Source: Conexibacter sp. CPCC 205762
Lineage (GTDB): Bacteria > Actinomycetota > Thermoleophilia > Solirubrobacterales > Solirubrobacteraceae
NCBI RefSeq assembly: GCF_030646155.1
Contig: NZ_JAUTDN010000008.1
Location: 1-64,000, forward strand
DNA: 64,000 nucleotides
Direction of reading: 5' to 3'
Shown: piece after piece, positions 1-7,887 of the stretch
Layout of the letters: the number at the start of each line of letters is the position of its first letter
Numbering within the stretch: the stretch's first letter is position 1
The notes under the pieces: model-generated
Told to the model about the DNA's origin: nothing
Database searches by the model: none
The model's input: the letters and a program-made list of their open reading frames with translations, nothing else
Translations under genes and position numbers: made by a program

Positions 1-1246
1 CGACCCGCTCGCGCTCGGCCGCGGCGCCCGTCGCCGCCGCATCGCCGGCGCCGCCTCCGCCGCGCGCGCCGGTCGCGCCGCTGCCGCCTGCTCCGCCTCT
101 CGCGCCCGGCAGCGCGACGAGCGCCAGCAACTGCCCGGCGCGCTCGCGCTGGCCGACGAGCGCGGGCGTGCCGCGGCCCTCCAGCTCGACCTGCGCGTCA
201 CGCAGCACGACGCTCCACTCGGCCGGCTCGACCTCGGCGGCCGTCTCCGCCGCCAGCGGCAGCAGCAGGCCGGAGGCGGGGGCGAAGCCGATCAGCGCCG
301 CCTGGCGACGGGCGGCGGCCGCTCTCAGCCGCCCGCTCGCGAGCGCCAGCAGGAAGCTGCCGCGCTCGCGCGCGACCAGCTCCTCCTCCTGGCGGCTGCG
401 CAGCAGCGACAGCGCGACGAGGCCGGCGGCGCGGTCGAGCACCAGCCGCGCCAGCTCGTCGAGCGGGGCGGAGACCGGCAGCAGCACGAGCCGCCCCGGC
501 GTGCCATGGCCGAGCGGGACCGGGGCGGAGAGGCCGGCCTGCCAGGGGCTCGCGCCACCGTCGTCGCCGCGCGCGCCGCGCCGTCCGCGTCTGCCGGCTC
601 TGCCGCCCGAGCCGCGGCCGCGCGTCGCCCACGCGTCGAGCGTCTCGGCGCCCTGCTCCTCGTCGCCGCCCGGGACGGCGTGGGCGAGCACGCGCCCGCC
701 GACGCCCTCCAGCACGACCGGCGTCGCGAACGTCTGCGCCAGCACGCGCAGCACCTCGGGGATGCCGCCGCCGTCGAGCACGACCTGCGTCAGCTGGCCG
801 TGGATCTCGTCGCAGCGCTGCAGCACGGCGTAGCGGCCGTTGACCAGCTCGGTGTGGATCGCCTCCGTGACCGGGATGAAGCGGACGTCGCGGCGGAAGG
901 CGACGAGCGGCAGCCCGCGCCGCTCGGCCTCGCGCACGAGCGCGGGCGGGAGGTCGTCGAGCGCGCCGCCCAGCTCGACGAACAGGGCGGCCGCGCCGGC
1001 CTCGTCCAGCTCCTGCACGAACCGTCTCTGGTCGGCCGCTCTCCTGCCGATCCCCATCCCGGTCGTCAGCAGCAGCTCGCCGCCGAGCAGCACCGAGGCG
1101 ATGTAGGAGACCTCGCCGGCGTGGACCCAGCGGATCGGCCGGTCGAGGTTGCGCTCGCCCGCGACGACGAGCGGCAGGCCGCGCTGCACCGCCGGCAGCG
1201 CGAGCGCCTGCGCGACAGTGATCCGGGGTGGCAGGTCGCTGCTCAT
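1..1246 (-). CDS. PucR/CdaR-family transcriptional regulator, 3' end cut by the window edge
   Basis: Reading the minus strand from ATG at 1246 gives an uninterrupted frame of 415 codons to the window edge. The N-terminus (ITVAQALALPAVQRGLPLVV, then RWVHAGEVSY and GELLLTTGMG) matches the purine catabolism regulator (PucR) N-terminal domain. A central region with low-complexity Gly/Arg inserts follows; the C-terminal helix-turn-helix expected of the family lies outside the window. The gene is divergent from alanine dehydrogenase, with 163 bp between the two starts. In Bacillus a PucR-family activator (AdeR) sits next to ald and activates it, so control of ald is a reasonable inference here. Domain assignment is firm; the target is inferred. 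Confidence 0.87.
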   Translation of the reverse strand, partial: MSSDLPPRITVAQALALPAVQRGLPLVVAGERNLDRPIRWVHAGEVSYIASVLLGGELLLTTGMGIGRRAADQRRFVQELDEAGAAALFVELGGALDDLPPALVREAERRGLPLVAFRRDVRFIPVTEAIHTELVNGRYAVLQRCDEIHGQLTQVVLDGGGIPEVLRVLAQTFATPVVLEGVGGRVLAHAVPGGDEEQGAETLDAWATRGRGSGGRAGRRGRRGARGDDGGASPWQAGLSAPVPLGHGTPGRLVLLPVSAPLDELARLVLDRAAGLVALSLLRSRQEEELVARERGSFLLALASGRLRAAAARRQAALIGFAPASGLLLPLAAETAAEVEPAEWSVVLRDAQVELEGRGTPALVGQRERAGQLLALVALPGARGGAGGSGATGARGGGGAGDAAATGAAAERERV

Positions 1247-1260
1247 CGTCGCCGCACAGG

Positions 1261-1307
1261 GTCGCACACCGGACTGCGACAGAACGTCCGGCGCTTTGCG
1301 CGGACGT
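1261..1307. promoter_or_regulatory. Two inverted repeats in the pucR-like/ald divergent region, candidate operators
   Basis: The intergenic region carries two exact inverted repeats: GTCGCA (1261-1266) with TGCGAC (1275-1280), spacer 8; and ACGTCCG (1284-1290) with CGGACGT (1301-1307), spacer 10. Their place between a regulator and its likely target suggests binding sites for the PucR-type protein. No family consensus is available to confirm this. Confidence 0.4.
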
Positions 1308-1409
1308 GCGACGTTCCGTCCCGGTGATCGAAGCCGCGCGAGCGGCGACGCTTGCAGTCGAGAGCGTTCGCCGGCACGGAGCGGGCGCAGCGATCGAGGA
1401 GCTGGGCAG

Positions 1410-2495
1410 ATGCGCGTCGGAGTCGTCACGGAGATCAAGCCGTCGGAGAAGCGCGTCGCGCTCACGCCCGCGGGTGCCGCCGAGCTGGTCGGCGCGGGTC
1501 ACGAGGTGTGGGTGCAGGTCGGCGCGGGCGTCGGCTCGGGCTTCGCCGACGACGCCTACGCGACCGCCGGCGCGAAGCTGATCGACGACGCCGCGACCGT
1601 CTGGGGCGACTCGGAGCTGATCGTCAAGGTCAAGGAGCCGATCGCCTCCGAGTACCCGCACCTGAGCGAGCAGACGGCGCTCTTCACCTACCTCCACCTC
1701 GCCGCCGAGCCGGCGCTGACCGAGGCGCTCGTCGCCGCCAAGACGACCGGCATCGCCTACGAGACCGTCACCGAGACCGACGGCTCGCTGCCGCTGCTGG
1801 CGCCGATGTCCGAGGTCGCCGGCCGCCTCGCCGGCCAGGCCGGCGCGTACTTCCTGCAGCACCCGCTCGGCGGGCGCGGCGTCCTGATCGGCGGCGTCCC
1901 CGGCGTCGCGCCGGCGCGCGTCGTCGTGATCGGCGGCGGCGTCGTCGGCTTCAACGCCGCCCGCGTCGCGGCCGGCATGGGCGCCGAGGTGACGATCCTC
2001 GAGCGCAGCCCCAAGCGCCTGCGCGAGCTGGAGGACCGCTTCGACGGCCGCATCCGCGTCGTCATGAGCGACCCGCTGTCGCTGGAGGAGGAGGTCTCCA
2101 ACGCCGACGTCGTGATCGGCGCCGTGCTGATCCCCGGCGCCGCCGCGCCGAAGCTGATCACGCGCGAGCTGCTCGGCAAGATGCGCGAGCGCTCGGTGAT
2201 CGTCGACGTGGCGATCGACCAGGGCGGCTGCGCCGAGACGTCGAGACCGACGACGCACAACGAGCCGGTCTACGAGGTCGACGGCGTGCTCCACTACTGC
2301 GTCGCGAACATGCCGGGCGCGGTCCCCTCGACCTCGACCCGCGCGCTCACGAACGCGACGATGCCGTACCTGCGCGCGCTCGCCGACAAGGGCGTCGAGA
2401 CGGCGCTGGAGAGCGACCCGCGGCTCGCGGCCGGCCTCAACACGCGCGGCGGCGAGGTCATCATCGCCGACCTGCTCGCGCCCGCCGCGGCGTAG
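1410..2495 (+). CDS. ald: Alanine dehydrogenase
   Basis: Catalyses NAD-dependent oxidative deamination of L-alanine to pyruvate and ammonia, and the reverse. The 361-residue protein starts MRVGVVTEIKPSEKRVALTP, typical of the family, which usually has about 370 residues. Visible elements are the substrate-binding segment VKVKEP, the histidine in YLHLAAEP, the nucleotide-binding loop GGGVVGFNAARVA near residue 174, the DQGGC segment and VANMPGAVPSTST near the C-terminus. The ATG at 1410 is preceded by GAGGAGCTGGG as ribosome site; an in-frame extension upstream has no family similarity. It is divergent from the PucR-like regulator and ends at a strong terminator. Confidence 0.97.
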   Translation: MRVGVVTEIKPSEKRVALTPAGAAELVGAGHEVWVQVGAGVGSGFADDAYATAGAKLIDDAATVWGDSELIVKVKEPIASEYPHLSEQTALFTYLHLAAEPALTEALVAAKTTGIAYETVTETDGSLPLLAPMSEVAGRLAGQAGAYFLQHPLGGRGVLIGGVPGVAPARVVVIGGGVVGFNAARVAAGMGAEVTILERSPKRLRELEDRFDGRIRVVMSDPLSLEEEVSNADVVIGAVLIPGAAAPKLITRELLGKMRERSVIVDVAIDQGGCAETSRPTTHNEPVYEVDGVLHYCVANMPGAVPSTSTRALTNATMPYLRALADKGVETALESDPRLAAGLNTRGGEVIIADLLAPAAA

Positions 2496-2531
2496 CACCA
2501 AGCTTCCTGGTTGCGAGCACACCAGGATCGC

Positions 2532-2566
2532 GGAGCGGGGCGCGCACCGTCAGCGCGCCCCGTTCC
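2532..2566 (+). terminator. Rho-independent terminator after ald
   Basis: A 14-bp stem (2532-2545 with 2553-2566, one G-T wobble) with a 7-base loop is followed by the T-rich run GTTCTTCTTCT. It sits between the convergent stops of ald and nadE; the T-tract favours termination of ald. Confidence 0.8.
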
Positions 2567-2575
2567 GTTCTTCTT

Positions 2576-4330
2576 CTAGCCCAGGTAGCGATTCGTGATC
2601 GGGACGCGGCGGTCGCGGCCGAAGGCGCGGCTGGTGATCTTGATGCCGGGCGGGGCCTGGCGGCGCTTGTACTCGGCGCGGTCGACGAGCTTGATCACGT
2701 GGTCGACGTCGTCGGGGTCGAAGCCGCGCTGGATCAGCTGGGCGCGGCCGAGGTCCTGCTCGACGTAGCCGTCGAGGATCGGGTCGAGGACGGCGTAGGG
2801 GGGGAGCGAGTCCTCGTCCTTCTGGTCGGGCCGCAGCTCGGCGGACGGGGCGCGCTCGATGATGCCGACCGGGATCAGCTCGCTGCCGCTCGTCTCCAGC
2901 GCGACGGCGTTGCGATGGCGGGTCAGCTCGTAGACGCGCGTCTTCGGGCAGTCCTTGATCACCGCGAAGCCGCCGGCGAGGTCGCCGTAGAGGGTCGAGT
3001 AGCCGACCGACATCTCGGACTTGTTGCCGGTCGCGAGCACGAGCCAGCCGAACTTGTTCGACAGCGCCATCAGCAGGTTGCCGCGGATGCGCGCCTGCAG
3101 GTTCTCCTCCGTCAGGTCCGGCGCGCGGCCGGCGAAGGTCGCAGCGAGCGTCGACTCGTAGGCGGCCATCGTCGGCTGGATGTCGAACTCGAACCGCTCG
3201 ATCCCGAGGTTGTCGGCGAGCTGGCGCGCGTCGGCCTGCGTCTCGGCCGACGAGTACGGCGACGGCATCACCGCGACCGCGACGCCGTCGGGCCCGAGCG
3301 CGTCGACGGCGACGGCCGCCACGAGCGCGGAGTCGACGCCGCCCGACAGCCCCAGCACGACCCGTCTGAAGCCGTTCTTGCCGACGTAGTCGCGCAGGCC
3401 GAGCACGAGCGCGGCGTAGACCTCGGCGGCGCCCGTCAGCGCCGGCGCGACCGGGCCGCCGGTGCGCAGCTGCTCGTCGGGCGCGGGCGCCGCCGGCAGC
3501 TCCAGCGCGGCGATCGTCGGGACCGGTCTCGCGTTCGTCTTCGCGACGCGGCGGCGGGCGTCGCGCAGGCGGTAGGTCAGCGGCGCGAGCGGGTCGACGG
3601 TCGCGACCAGCAGCTCCTCGCTGAACTGCGCGGCGCGTGCGACGATCTCGCCGCGGTGGTCGACGACGAGCGAGTGGCCGTCGAAGACCAGCTCGTCCTG
3701 GCCGCCCACCAGCGCGCAGAAGGCGACGACGCACATCGTGTCGCGCGCGCGCTGGATCAGCATCCGCTCGCGCTCGGCGCCCTTGCCGGCGTGGTAGGGC
3801 GAGGCGCTCAGGTTGACGATCACCGAGGCGCCCGCATAGGCCTCGTCGGAGGCGGGCGCGCCGGCCTCCCAGATGTCCTCGCAGATCGTCAGGCCGACCT
3901 TCACGCCGCCGACCTCGATCAGCGCGCCGTGGTCGCCGGCGGCGAAGTAGCGCTGCTCGTCGAAGACGCCGTAGTTCGGCAGATACATCTTGCGGTAGAT
4001 CGCCTGCACCTCGCCGTCGGCGAGCACCGCGAGCGCGTTGTAGACGTCGTCGCCGCGCTCCGGGAAGCCGACCAGCGCGACGATCCCCTCGGTCTCGGCG
4101 GCGAGCCGGTCGAGCGCCTCGCGCGCGTCGGCGAGGAAGTGCTCCTTCAGCAGCAGGTCCTCGGGCGGATAGCCGGTCAGCGCCAGCTCGGGGAAGAGCA
4201 CGAGCTGCGCCTGCTGACCGCGCGCGGCCGCTATGCCGTCGCGGATCTTGCGTTCGTTGCCGGCGATGTCGCCGACGGTCGCATTCAGCTGGCAGAGCGC
4301 GAGACGGAGAGGGCCTGAGGGGGTGCTCAT
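2576..4330 (-). CDS. nadE: Glutamine-dependent NAD+ synthetase
   Basis: Last step of NAD synthesis: amidates deamido-NAD using ammonia released from glutamine. The 584-residue protein is a two-domain fusion. The N-terminal nitrilase-like glutaminase shows the Glu-Lys-Cys triad in LFPELALTGYPPEDLL, YRKMYLPNYG and GLTICEDIW. The C-terminal synthetase has the ATP-pyrophosphatase loop LGLSGGVDSALVA near residue 350 and ATGNKSEMSVGYSTLYGD. The ATG at 4330 (MSTPSGPLRL) sits directly before the first beta strand; an ATG three codons upstream at 4339 is equally possible since neither has a clear ribosome site. It is convergent with ald. Confidence 0.96.
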   Translation of the reverse strand: MSTPSGPLRLALCQLNATVGDIAGNERKIRDGIAAARGQQAQLVLFPELALTGYPPEDLLLKEHFLADAREALDRLAAETEGIVALVGFPERGDDVYNALAVLADGEVQAIYRKMYLPNYGVFDEQRYFAAGDHGALIEVGGVKVGLTICEDIWEAGAPASDEAYAGASVIVNLSASPYHAGKGAERERMLIQRARDTMCVVAFCALVGGQDELVFDGHSLVVDHRGEIVARAAQFSEELLVATVDPLAPLTYRLRDARRRVAKTNARPVPTIAALELPAAPAPDEQLRTGGPVAPALTGAAEVYAALVLGLRDYVGKNGFRRVVLGLSGGVDSALVAAVAVDALGPDGVAVAVMPSPYSSAETQADARQLADNLGIERFEFDIQPTMAAYESTLAATFAGRAPDLTEENLQARIRGNLLMALSNKFGWLVLATGNKSEMSVGYSTLYGDLAGGFAVIKDCPKTRVYELTRHRNAVALETSGSELIPVGIIERAPSAELRPDQKDEDSLPPYAVLDPILDGYVEQDLGRAQLIQRGFDPDDVDHVIKLVDRAEYKRRQAPPGIKITSRAFGRDRRVPITNRYLG

Positions 4331-4389
4331 GGCCGTCATGATCGCACTGCGGCCCGATGCAGCACGGGCCGGCACCCGGCGCGGCGGCG

Positions 4390-4920
4390 TTACGGCTGGG
4401 CGCCGCCGAGCAGCGTCGAGGCGAACGGCTCCAACTGCGGGTCGTTGGCGGCGGGCGCTCTGAGGATCCGCTCGCCGCCGAGCGCGACGACTCCGCCGAG
4501 GCCCGCTCTGCGCACCAGCACGACCGCCTGGCCGGCCTCCTCCAGCGCCGGGTCGGGCGCGCCCGAGAGCTGCCGCTGCAGCGCGGTCAGCTCGGCTGGG
4601 GCTCTTCTGTCGCCGTAGAGCAGGTAGACGTCGCCGGCCCGCAGCAGTCTCACCTGCGTCGCGTCGAGGTACTGCTCGGGCGTCGTGAACGGCTCGCCCG
4701 GGAGCACGACCGCGCTCGGGTCGACGTGCGCCTGGTCACGCGAGTTGAGGAACAGCATCAGCCCGATCACACACGCGAGCCCGACCACGAACGCGACCAG
4801 CCAGCCGCCGATCCGCCTTGCCAGCGACGGCTTCGGCGGGCGCGGCTTCCGCTGCGGCGCGGACACGGGAGCCGGCTCGAGCGAGGGCGTCTGCGACGCG
4901 GCTGCGGAGTCGTCGGGCAT
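4390..4920 (-). CDS. Hypothetical single-pass membrane protein
   Basis: A 176-residue protein of unknown function. A proline-rich cytoplasmic N-terminus with basic residues (KPRPPKPSLARRIGG) precedes one transmembrane helix, WLVAFVVGLACVIGLMLFL, at about residues 39-57. The rest looks extracellular and includes DVYLLYGDRRAPAELTALQ. The start at 4920 (MPDDSAAASQ) lies 11 bases after the stop of the upstream wax ester synthase gene, so co-transcription is likely. I do not recognise a family. Confidence 0.72.
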   Translation of the reverse strand: MPDDSAAASQTPSLEPAPVSAPQRKPRPPKPSLARRIGGWLVAFVVGLACVIGLMLFLNSRDQAHVDPSAVVLPGEPFTTPEQYLDATQVRLLRAGDVYLLYGDRRAPAELTALQRQLSGAPDPALEEAGQAVVLVRRAGLGGVVALGGERILRAPAANDPQLEPFASTLLGGAQP

Positions 4921-4931
4921 CGCCGCGAACG

Positions 4932-6428
4932 CTACTGGGCGGCGCGGCCGGCCGCCTCCGCACGCGCAGCGCGGGCTCTCGCCGCCGGCCGCGGCGTGCG
5001 GCGTCTGCGCGGCGAGTCGAGCGGCGGCAGGTCGGCGGCCCCCGCCAGCTCCTCCAGCGCGTCCGACAGCTGGCCGGCGAGCAGCTCGAGGTCGGGCAAT
5101 GCGTCGAAGTCGGCGTTGAGGCCGAACGAGATCCGCCCGTCGTAGCTCATGATCGCGATCCCGAGCGCCTGGTTCTGCGCCAGCGGCACCATCGGGTAGA
5201 TCGCCTCCATCCGGCGGCCGAGCACGTACAGCGGCAGCTGCGGGCCGGGGACGTTGGTGACGACGAGGTTGAAGAAGCGCTGGTGGGCCTGCAGCCGCGC
5301 CGCCTGCGCCATCACCGTCGGCGGCGCGAAGCCGGTCAGCTCCGTCAGCACGCGCGCGCCGACCGCCTGGCCGGACTCCTTCAGCCCCTCCATCTCGCGC
5401 TTGATCAGCTCCAGCCGCTCGACCGGGTCGGTCACGCCGACCGGCAGCCCGGCCCAGATCGCGGCGACCTGGTTGCCGAGCGCGCCGCGCTCGGCGTCGG
5501 CGCGGACCGAGACCGGGATCATCGCCCGCAGCACGAGGTCGATCGTCGGGTGGCCGTGGGCGCGCAGGTAGCGGCCGAGGCCGCCCGCGACAGTCGCCAG
5601 CACGACGTCGTTGACGGTCCCGCCGAGCGCGTCCTTGATCGCCTTCACGCGCGCGAGGTCGGCGTCGGCCCAGGCGAAGCGGCGGTGCGGGCCGATCGGC
5701 ACGTTGAGCGGGCTCGGCGGCGCGCCGCGCACGCCCGGGAGCGTGAACGAGCCGACCGCGGAGAGGTCGCCGACGACCTTCTTCAGCACCCGCCGCGGCG
5801 CCCGCAGCGTCGCGCGCGCGCCGCGCACGATCTCGCCGGGGACGGTCGTCCGCTCCAGCAGCGCGTCGGCGAGCAGCTGCGCGTTGGTCGGCAGCGGCCG
5901 CGGCACCCACGGGCCGTCGGGCGAGGGCGGCGCCGGCGGCTCGGCCGTGAGGTCGAACAGGACGGTCGTGATGTCGACGCCGGAGATGCCGTCGACGAGC
6001 GCGTGGTGGGTCTTGCCCAGCAGCGCGAAGCGGCCGTCGGAGAGGCCCTCGACGAGCCACAGCTCCCACAGCGGCTTGTTGCGGTCGAGCTGCTGCGAGA
6101 AGGCGCGGCCGGCGAGCTGCTTCAGCTCCTCCTCGCCGCCCGGCTGGGGGAGCGCGTGGTGCTGGACGTGGTACCGCGTGTTGAAGTGGGGGTCGTCGAC
6201 CCACACCGGCCGGCCCTGGCCGAACGGCACGAACGCGAGCCGCTGGCGGTAGCGGGGGACGAGGTGCAGGCGCGCCTCGACGTGCGCAACCAGCTCGTCG
6301 TGGGTCGGCGGCGGGCCCTCGAAGACCATGCACGAGGCGACGTGCATATGGGTCGCCGAGTCGTGCTCGAGATGGAGGAACGAGGAGTCGAGCCCCGTCA
6401 GTCGGTCGCGGTTCGCCACGGACGCCAT
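4932..6428 (-). CDS. Wax ester synthase / diacylglycerol O-acyltransferase (WS/DGAT)
   Basis: Bifunctional acyltransferase family making storage triacylglycerol or wax esters from acyl-CoA at the membrane. The 498-residue length is typical. The N-terminus LTGLDSSFLHLEHDSATHMH and the catalytic motif HHALVDG (about residues 134-140) are diagnostic, as are NDVVLATVAGGLGRYL and the C-terminal NVPGPQLPLYVLG segment. ATG at 6428 (MASVANRDRLTG) is chosen because family similarity begins there, although the frame stays open further upstream. The C-terminus ends in an Ala/Arg-rich tail. It is followed by a small membrane protein gene. Confidence 0.94.
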   Translation of the reverse strand: MASVANRDRLTGLDSSFLHLEHDSATHMHVASCMVFEGPPPTHDELVAHVEARLHLVPRYRQRLAFVPFGQGRPVWVDDPHFNTRYHVQHHALPQPGGEEELKQLAGRAFSQQLDRNKPLWELWLVEGLSDGRFALLGKTHHALVDGISGVDITTVLFDLTAEPPAPPSPDGPWVPRPLPTNAQLLADALLERTTVPGEIVRGARATLRAPRRVLKKVVGDLSAVGSFTLPGVRGAPPSPLNVPIGPHRRFAWADADLARVKAIKDALGGTVNDVVLATVAGGLGRYLRAHGHPTIDLVLRAMIPVSVRADAERGALGNQVAAIWAGLPVGVTDPVERLELIKREMEGLKESGQAVGARVLTELTGFAPPTVMAQAARLQAHQRFFNLVVTNVPGPQLPLYVLGRRMEAIYPMVPLAQNQALGIAIMSYDGRISFGLNADFDALPDLELLAGQLSDALEELAGAADLPPLDSPRRRRTPRPAARARAARAEAAGRAAQ

Positions 6429-6593
6429 TCTGGCCCTTCGCGGCGCTGTTCGCAACGGCAGAGATTCGGGAAACGTTGGTGATCTTTGCGCAGGAAATGG
6501 GGCCAAATTGGTCAGAGCGCTGACTTGAAACCTGCGTCGTGTGAGATCGGGCACAGAGCAGGGGTGGGGTGCGGCTACCTTGGCCGATCACAA
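6429..6593. other. Divergent intergenic region, wax synthase / RlpA-like gene
   Basis: This 165-bp stretch is less GC-rich than its surroundings and has no convincing coding frame. It should carry promoters for the wax synthase gene (leftward) and for the riboswitch transcript (rightward). TACCTT at 6576-6581 fits a TANNNT -10 element for the latter, but I see no convincing -35 partner. Confidence 0.4.
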
Positions 6594-6804
6594 CCGACCT
6601 GCCGAGTCGCCCCTGTCCGAAACGGGAGCGAACGGGGGACCCACAGCCGGGGATGTCAGTGCGAATCCTTCCCGGCGGGGGCGAATCGGCGGCTGCTGCC
6701 GCCGTAGCGACGACCGACCGTCACGCCTGAGCGCGCCTTCGAGGTGCGCCGCGGGCGATCGTGCGCCGCGAGCCCGTCAGCTAACCCCGTAGGCGTGTGG
6801 TCGG
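6594..6804 (+). promoter_or_regulatory. ydaO/yuaA-type cyclic di-AMP riboswitch
   Basis: The leader carries conserved blocks of the ydaO/yuaA class: GAACGGGGGACCCAC (about 6638-6652), GGGGGCGAATCGG (about 6679-6691) and the 3' signature CCCGTCAGCTAACCCCGTAGGC (ending at 6794). The closing P1 stem pairs CCGACC (6594-6599) with GGTCGG (6799-6804), continued by TGCC with GGCG. In actinobacteria this class senses cyclic di-AMP and controls cell-wall remodelling genes, which agrees with the RlpA-like target. The AGGAGG ribosome site begins only 6 bases after the closing stem, so control of translation initiation is possible. The class is read by eye from conserved sequence. Confidence 0.9.
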
Positions 6805-6825
6805 CCCACAGGAGGTCGCACTCCG

Positions 6826-7827
6826 TTGCCCACGCAACACCACAGGTTGTTGCGCGTCCGTCCGCGCTTTGCCGCGGCCGGCGCGCTCGTCATCGGCACC
6901 ACCCTCGCCGGCTCGGCGCTCGCCGTCGCCGCCGGCGCGCCCGCTGAGGACGCCGCCACCACGTCCGCTTCCGCTTCCGAGCAGGCCGGCGCCGCGCTCG
7001 TGAAGCCGACCGCCCGCGTCGCCGACACGCGCCTGCGCTACGGCCAGCACGTCGTCGTGCGCGGCCACGCGGCCGCCCTCCACGGCAGCCGCGTCGAGCT
7101 GCAGTACGCGCCCAGCGGACGTCGCTGGCGCGCGATAGACCGCGCCGTCGTCAACGTCAGAGGCCGCTACCGGCTGAGCGCCGAGCTGCGCGCGACCGGC
7201 AAGGTCCGCGTCGTCGCCGCCAACAGCGTCGCGACGGCCGCCGCCGGCCAGCAGACGAGCCGCGTCCATCGCGTCGCGGTCTCCTCGCAGCTGGCGGTCA
7301 AGCGCTCCAGCCACGACGCCGCCGTCGGCGGCGGCGTGCACGTCCGCGGCGTCCTGTTCCCGCGCAAGCGCGGCAGCCACGTCACGGTCGAGGGCCACCT
7401 CGGCGGCCGCTGGACCGCGGTCGGCCGCGCCGTCACGCGCGCCGACGGCCACTTCGCCGCGCGCGTCACCTCGCCGCGGCTCGGCGGCGTGCAGCTGCGC
7501 GTCCGCTCGGCCGGCACGCGCGCCAACCTCGCGACGAAGGCCGCTGCCGGCAGCGTCAAGGGCTTCCGCGCCTCGACCGCGTCGTGGTACGGCATCTACG
7601 GCGGCCCGCTCGCCTGCGGCGGCTCGCTCGGCTACTCGCAGCTCGGCGTCGCCCACAAGTCGCTGCCGTGCGGCACGAAGGTGACGATCAGATACCACGG
7701 CCGTCAGGTCACCGTGCCGGTGATCGACCGCGGCCCCTACGTCGGCGGTCGCGAGTGGGACCTGACCGGCGCCACCGCCCGCGCGCTCGGCTTCGACGGC
7801 GTCGGGACGATCTGGACGACGGTCTGA
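6826..7827 (+). CDS. Secreted RlpA-like double-psi beta-barrel protein under riboswitch control
   Basis: A 333-residue exported protein, probably acting in the cell wall. The TTG start at 6826 is fixed by AGGAGG at 6810-6815 and lies directly behind the riboswitch. A signal peptide (RFAAAGALVIGTTLAGSALAVAAGA) precedes two beta-rich repeats at about residues 60-140 and 150-235, each built around VxVRG...GSxVxxxxx...W. The C-terminal 85 residues form an RlpA-like barrel: STASWYGIYGG, CGGSLGY, LPCGTKVTI, VPVIDRGPYVGGREWDLTGATARALG. RlpA proteins are lytic transglycosylases in some bacteria; the conserved Asp in VIDRGPY is present. Enzyme activity here is an inference. Confidence 0.88.
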   Translation: MPTQHHRLLRVRPRFAAAGALVIGTTLAGSALAVAAGAPAEDAATTSASASEQAGAALVKPTARVADTRLRYGQHVVVRGHAAALHGSRVELQYAPSGRRWRAIDRAVVNVRGRYRLSAELRATGKVRVVAANSVATAAAGQQTSRVHRVAVSSQLAVKRSSHDAAVGGGVHVRGVLFPRKRGSHVTVEGHLGGRWTAVGRAVTRADGHFAARVTSPRLGGVQLRVRSAGTRANLATKAAAGSVKGFRASTASWYGIYGGPLACGGSLGYSQLGVAHKSLPCGTKVTIRYHGRQVTVPVIDRGPYVGGREWDLTGATARALGFDGVGTIWTTV

Positions 7828-7887
7828 TCGCGATCGTCTGACGCACACGCGGATGGTGCGCCGCTCGACGGCGTACCATCCGTCGCG

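Noticed and set aside
198..4318. Very long open frames on the strand opposite to ald, nadE and the PucR gene (for example 198-2522 minus and 1352-4318 plus)
   Set aside because: They have Arg/Ala/Gly-rich, non-family sequence and mirror real genes in GC-rich DNA; the genes on the other frame have clear domains. The same holds for the many long frames across the rest of the window.
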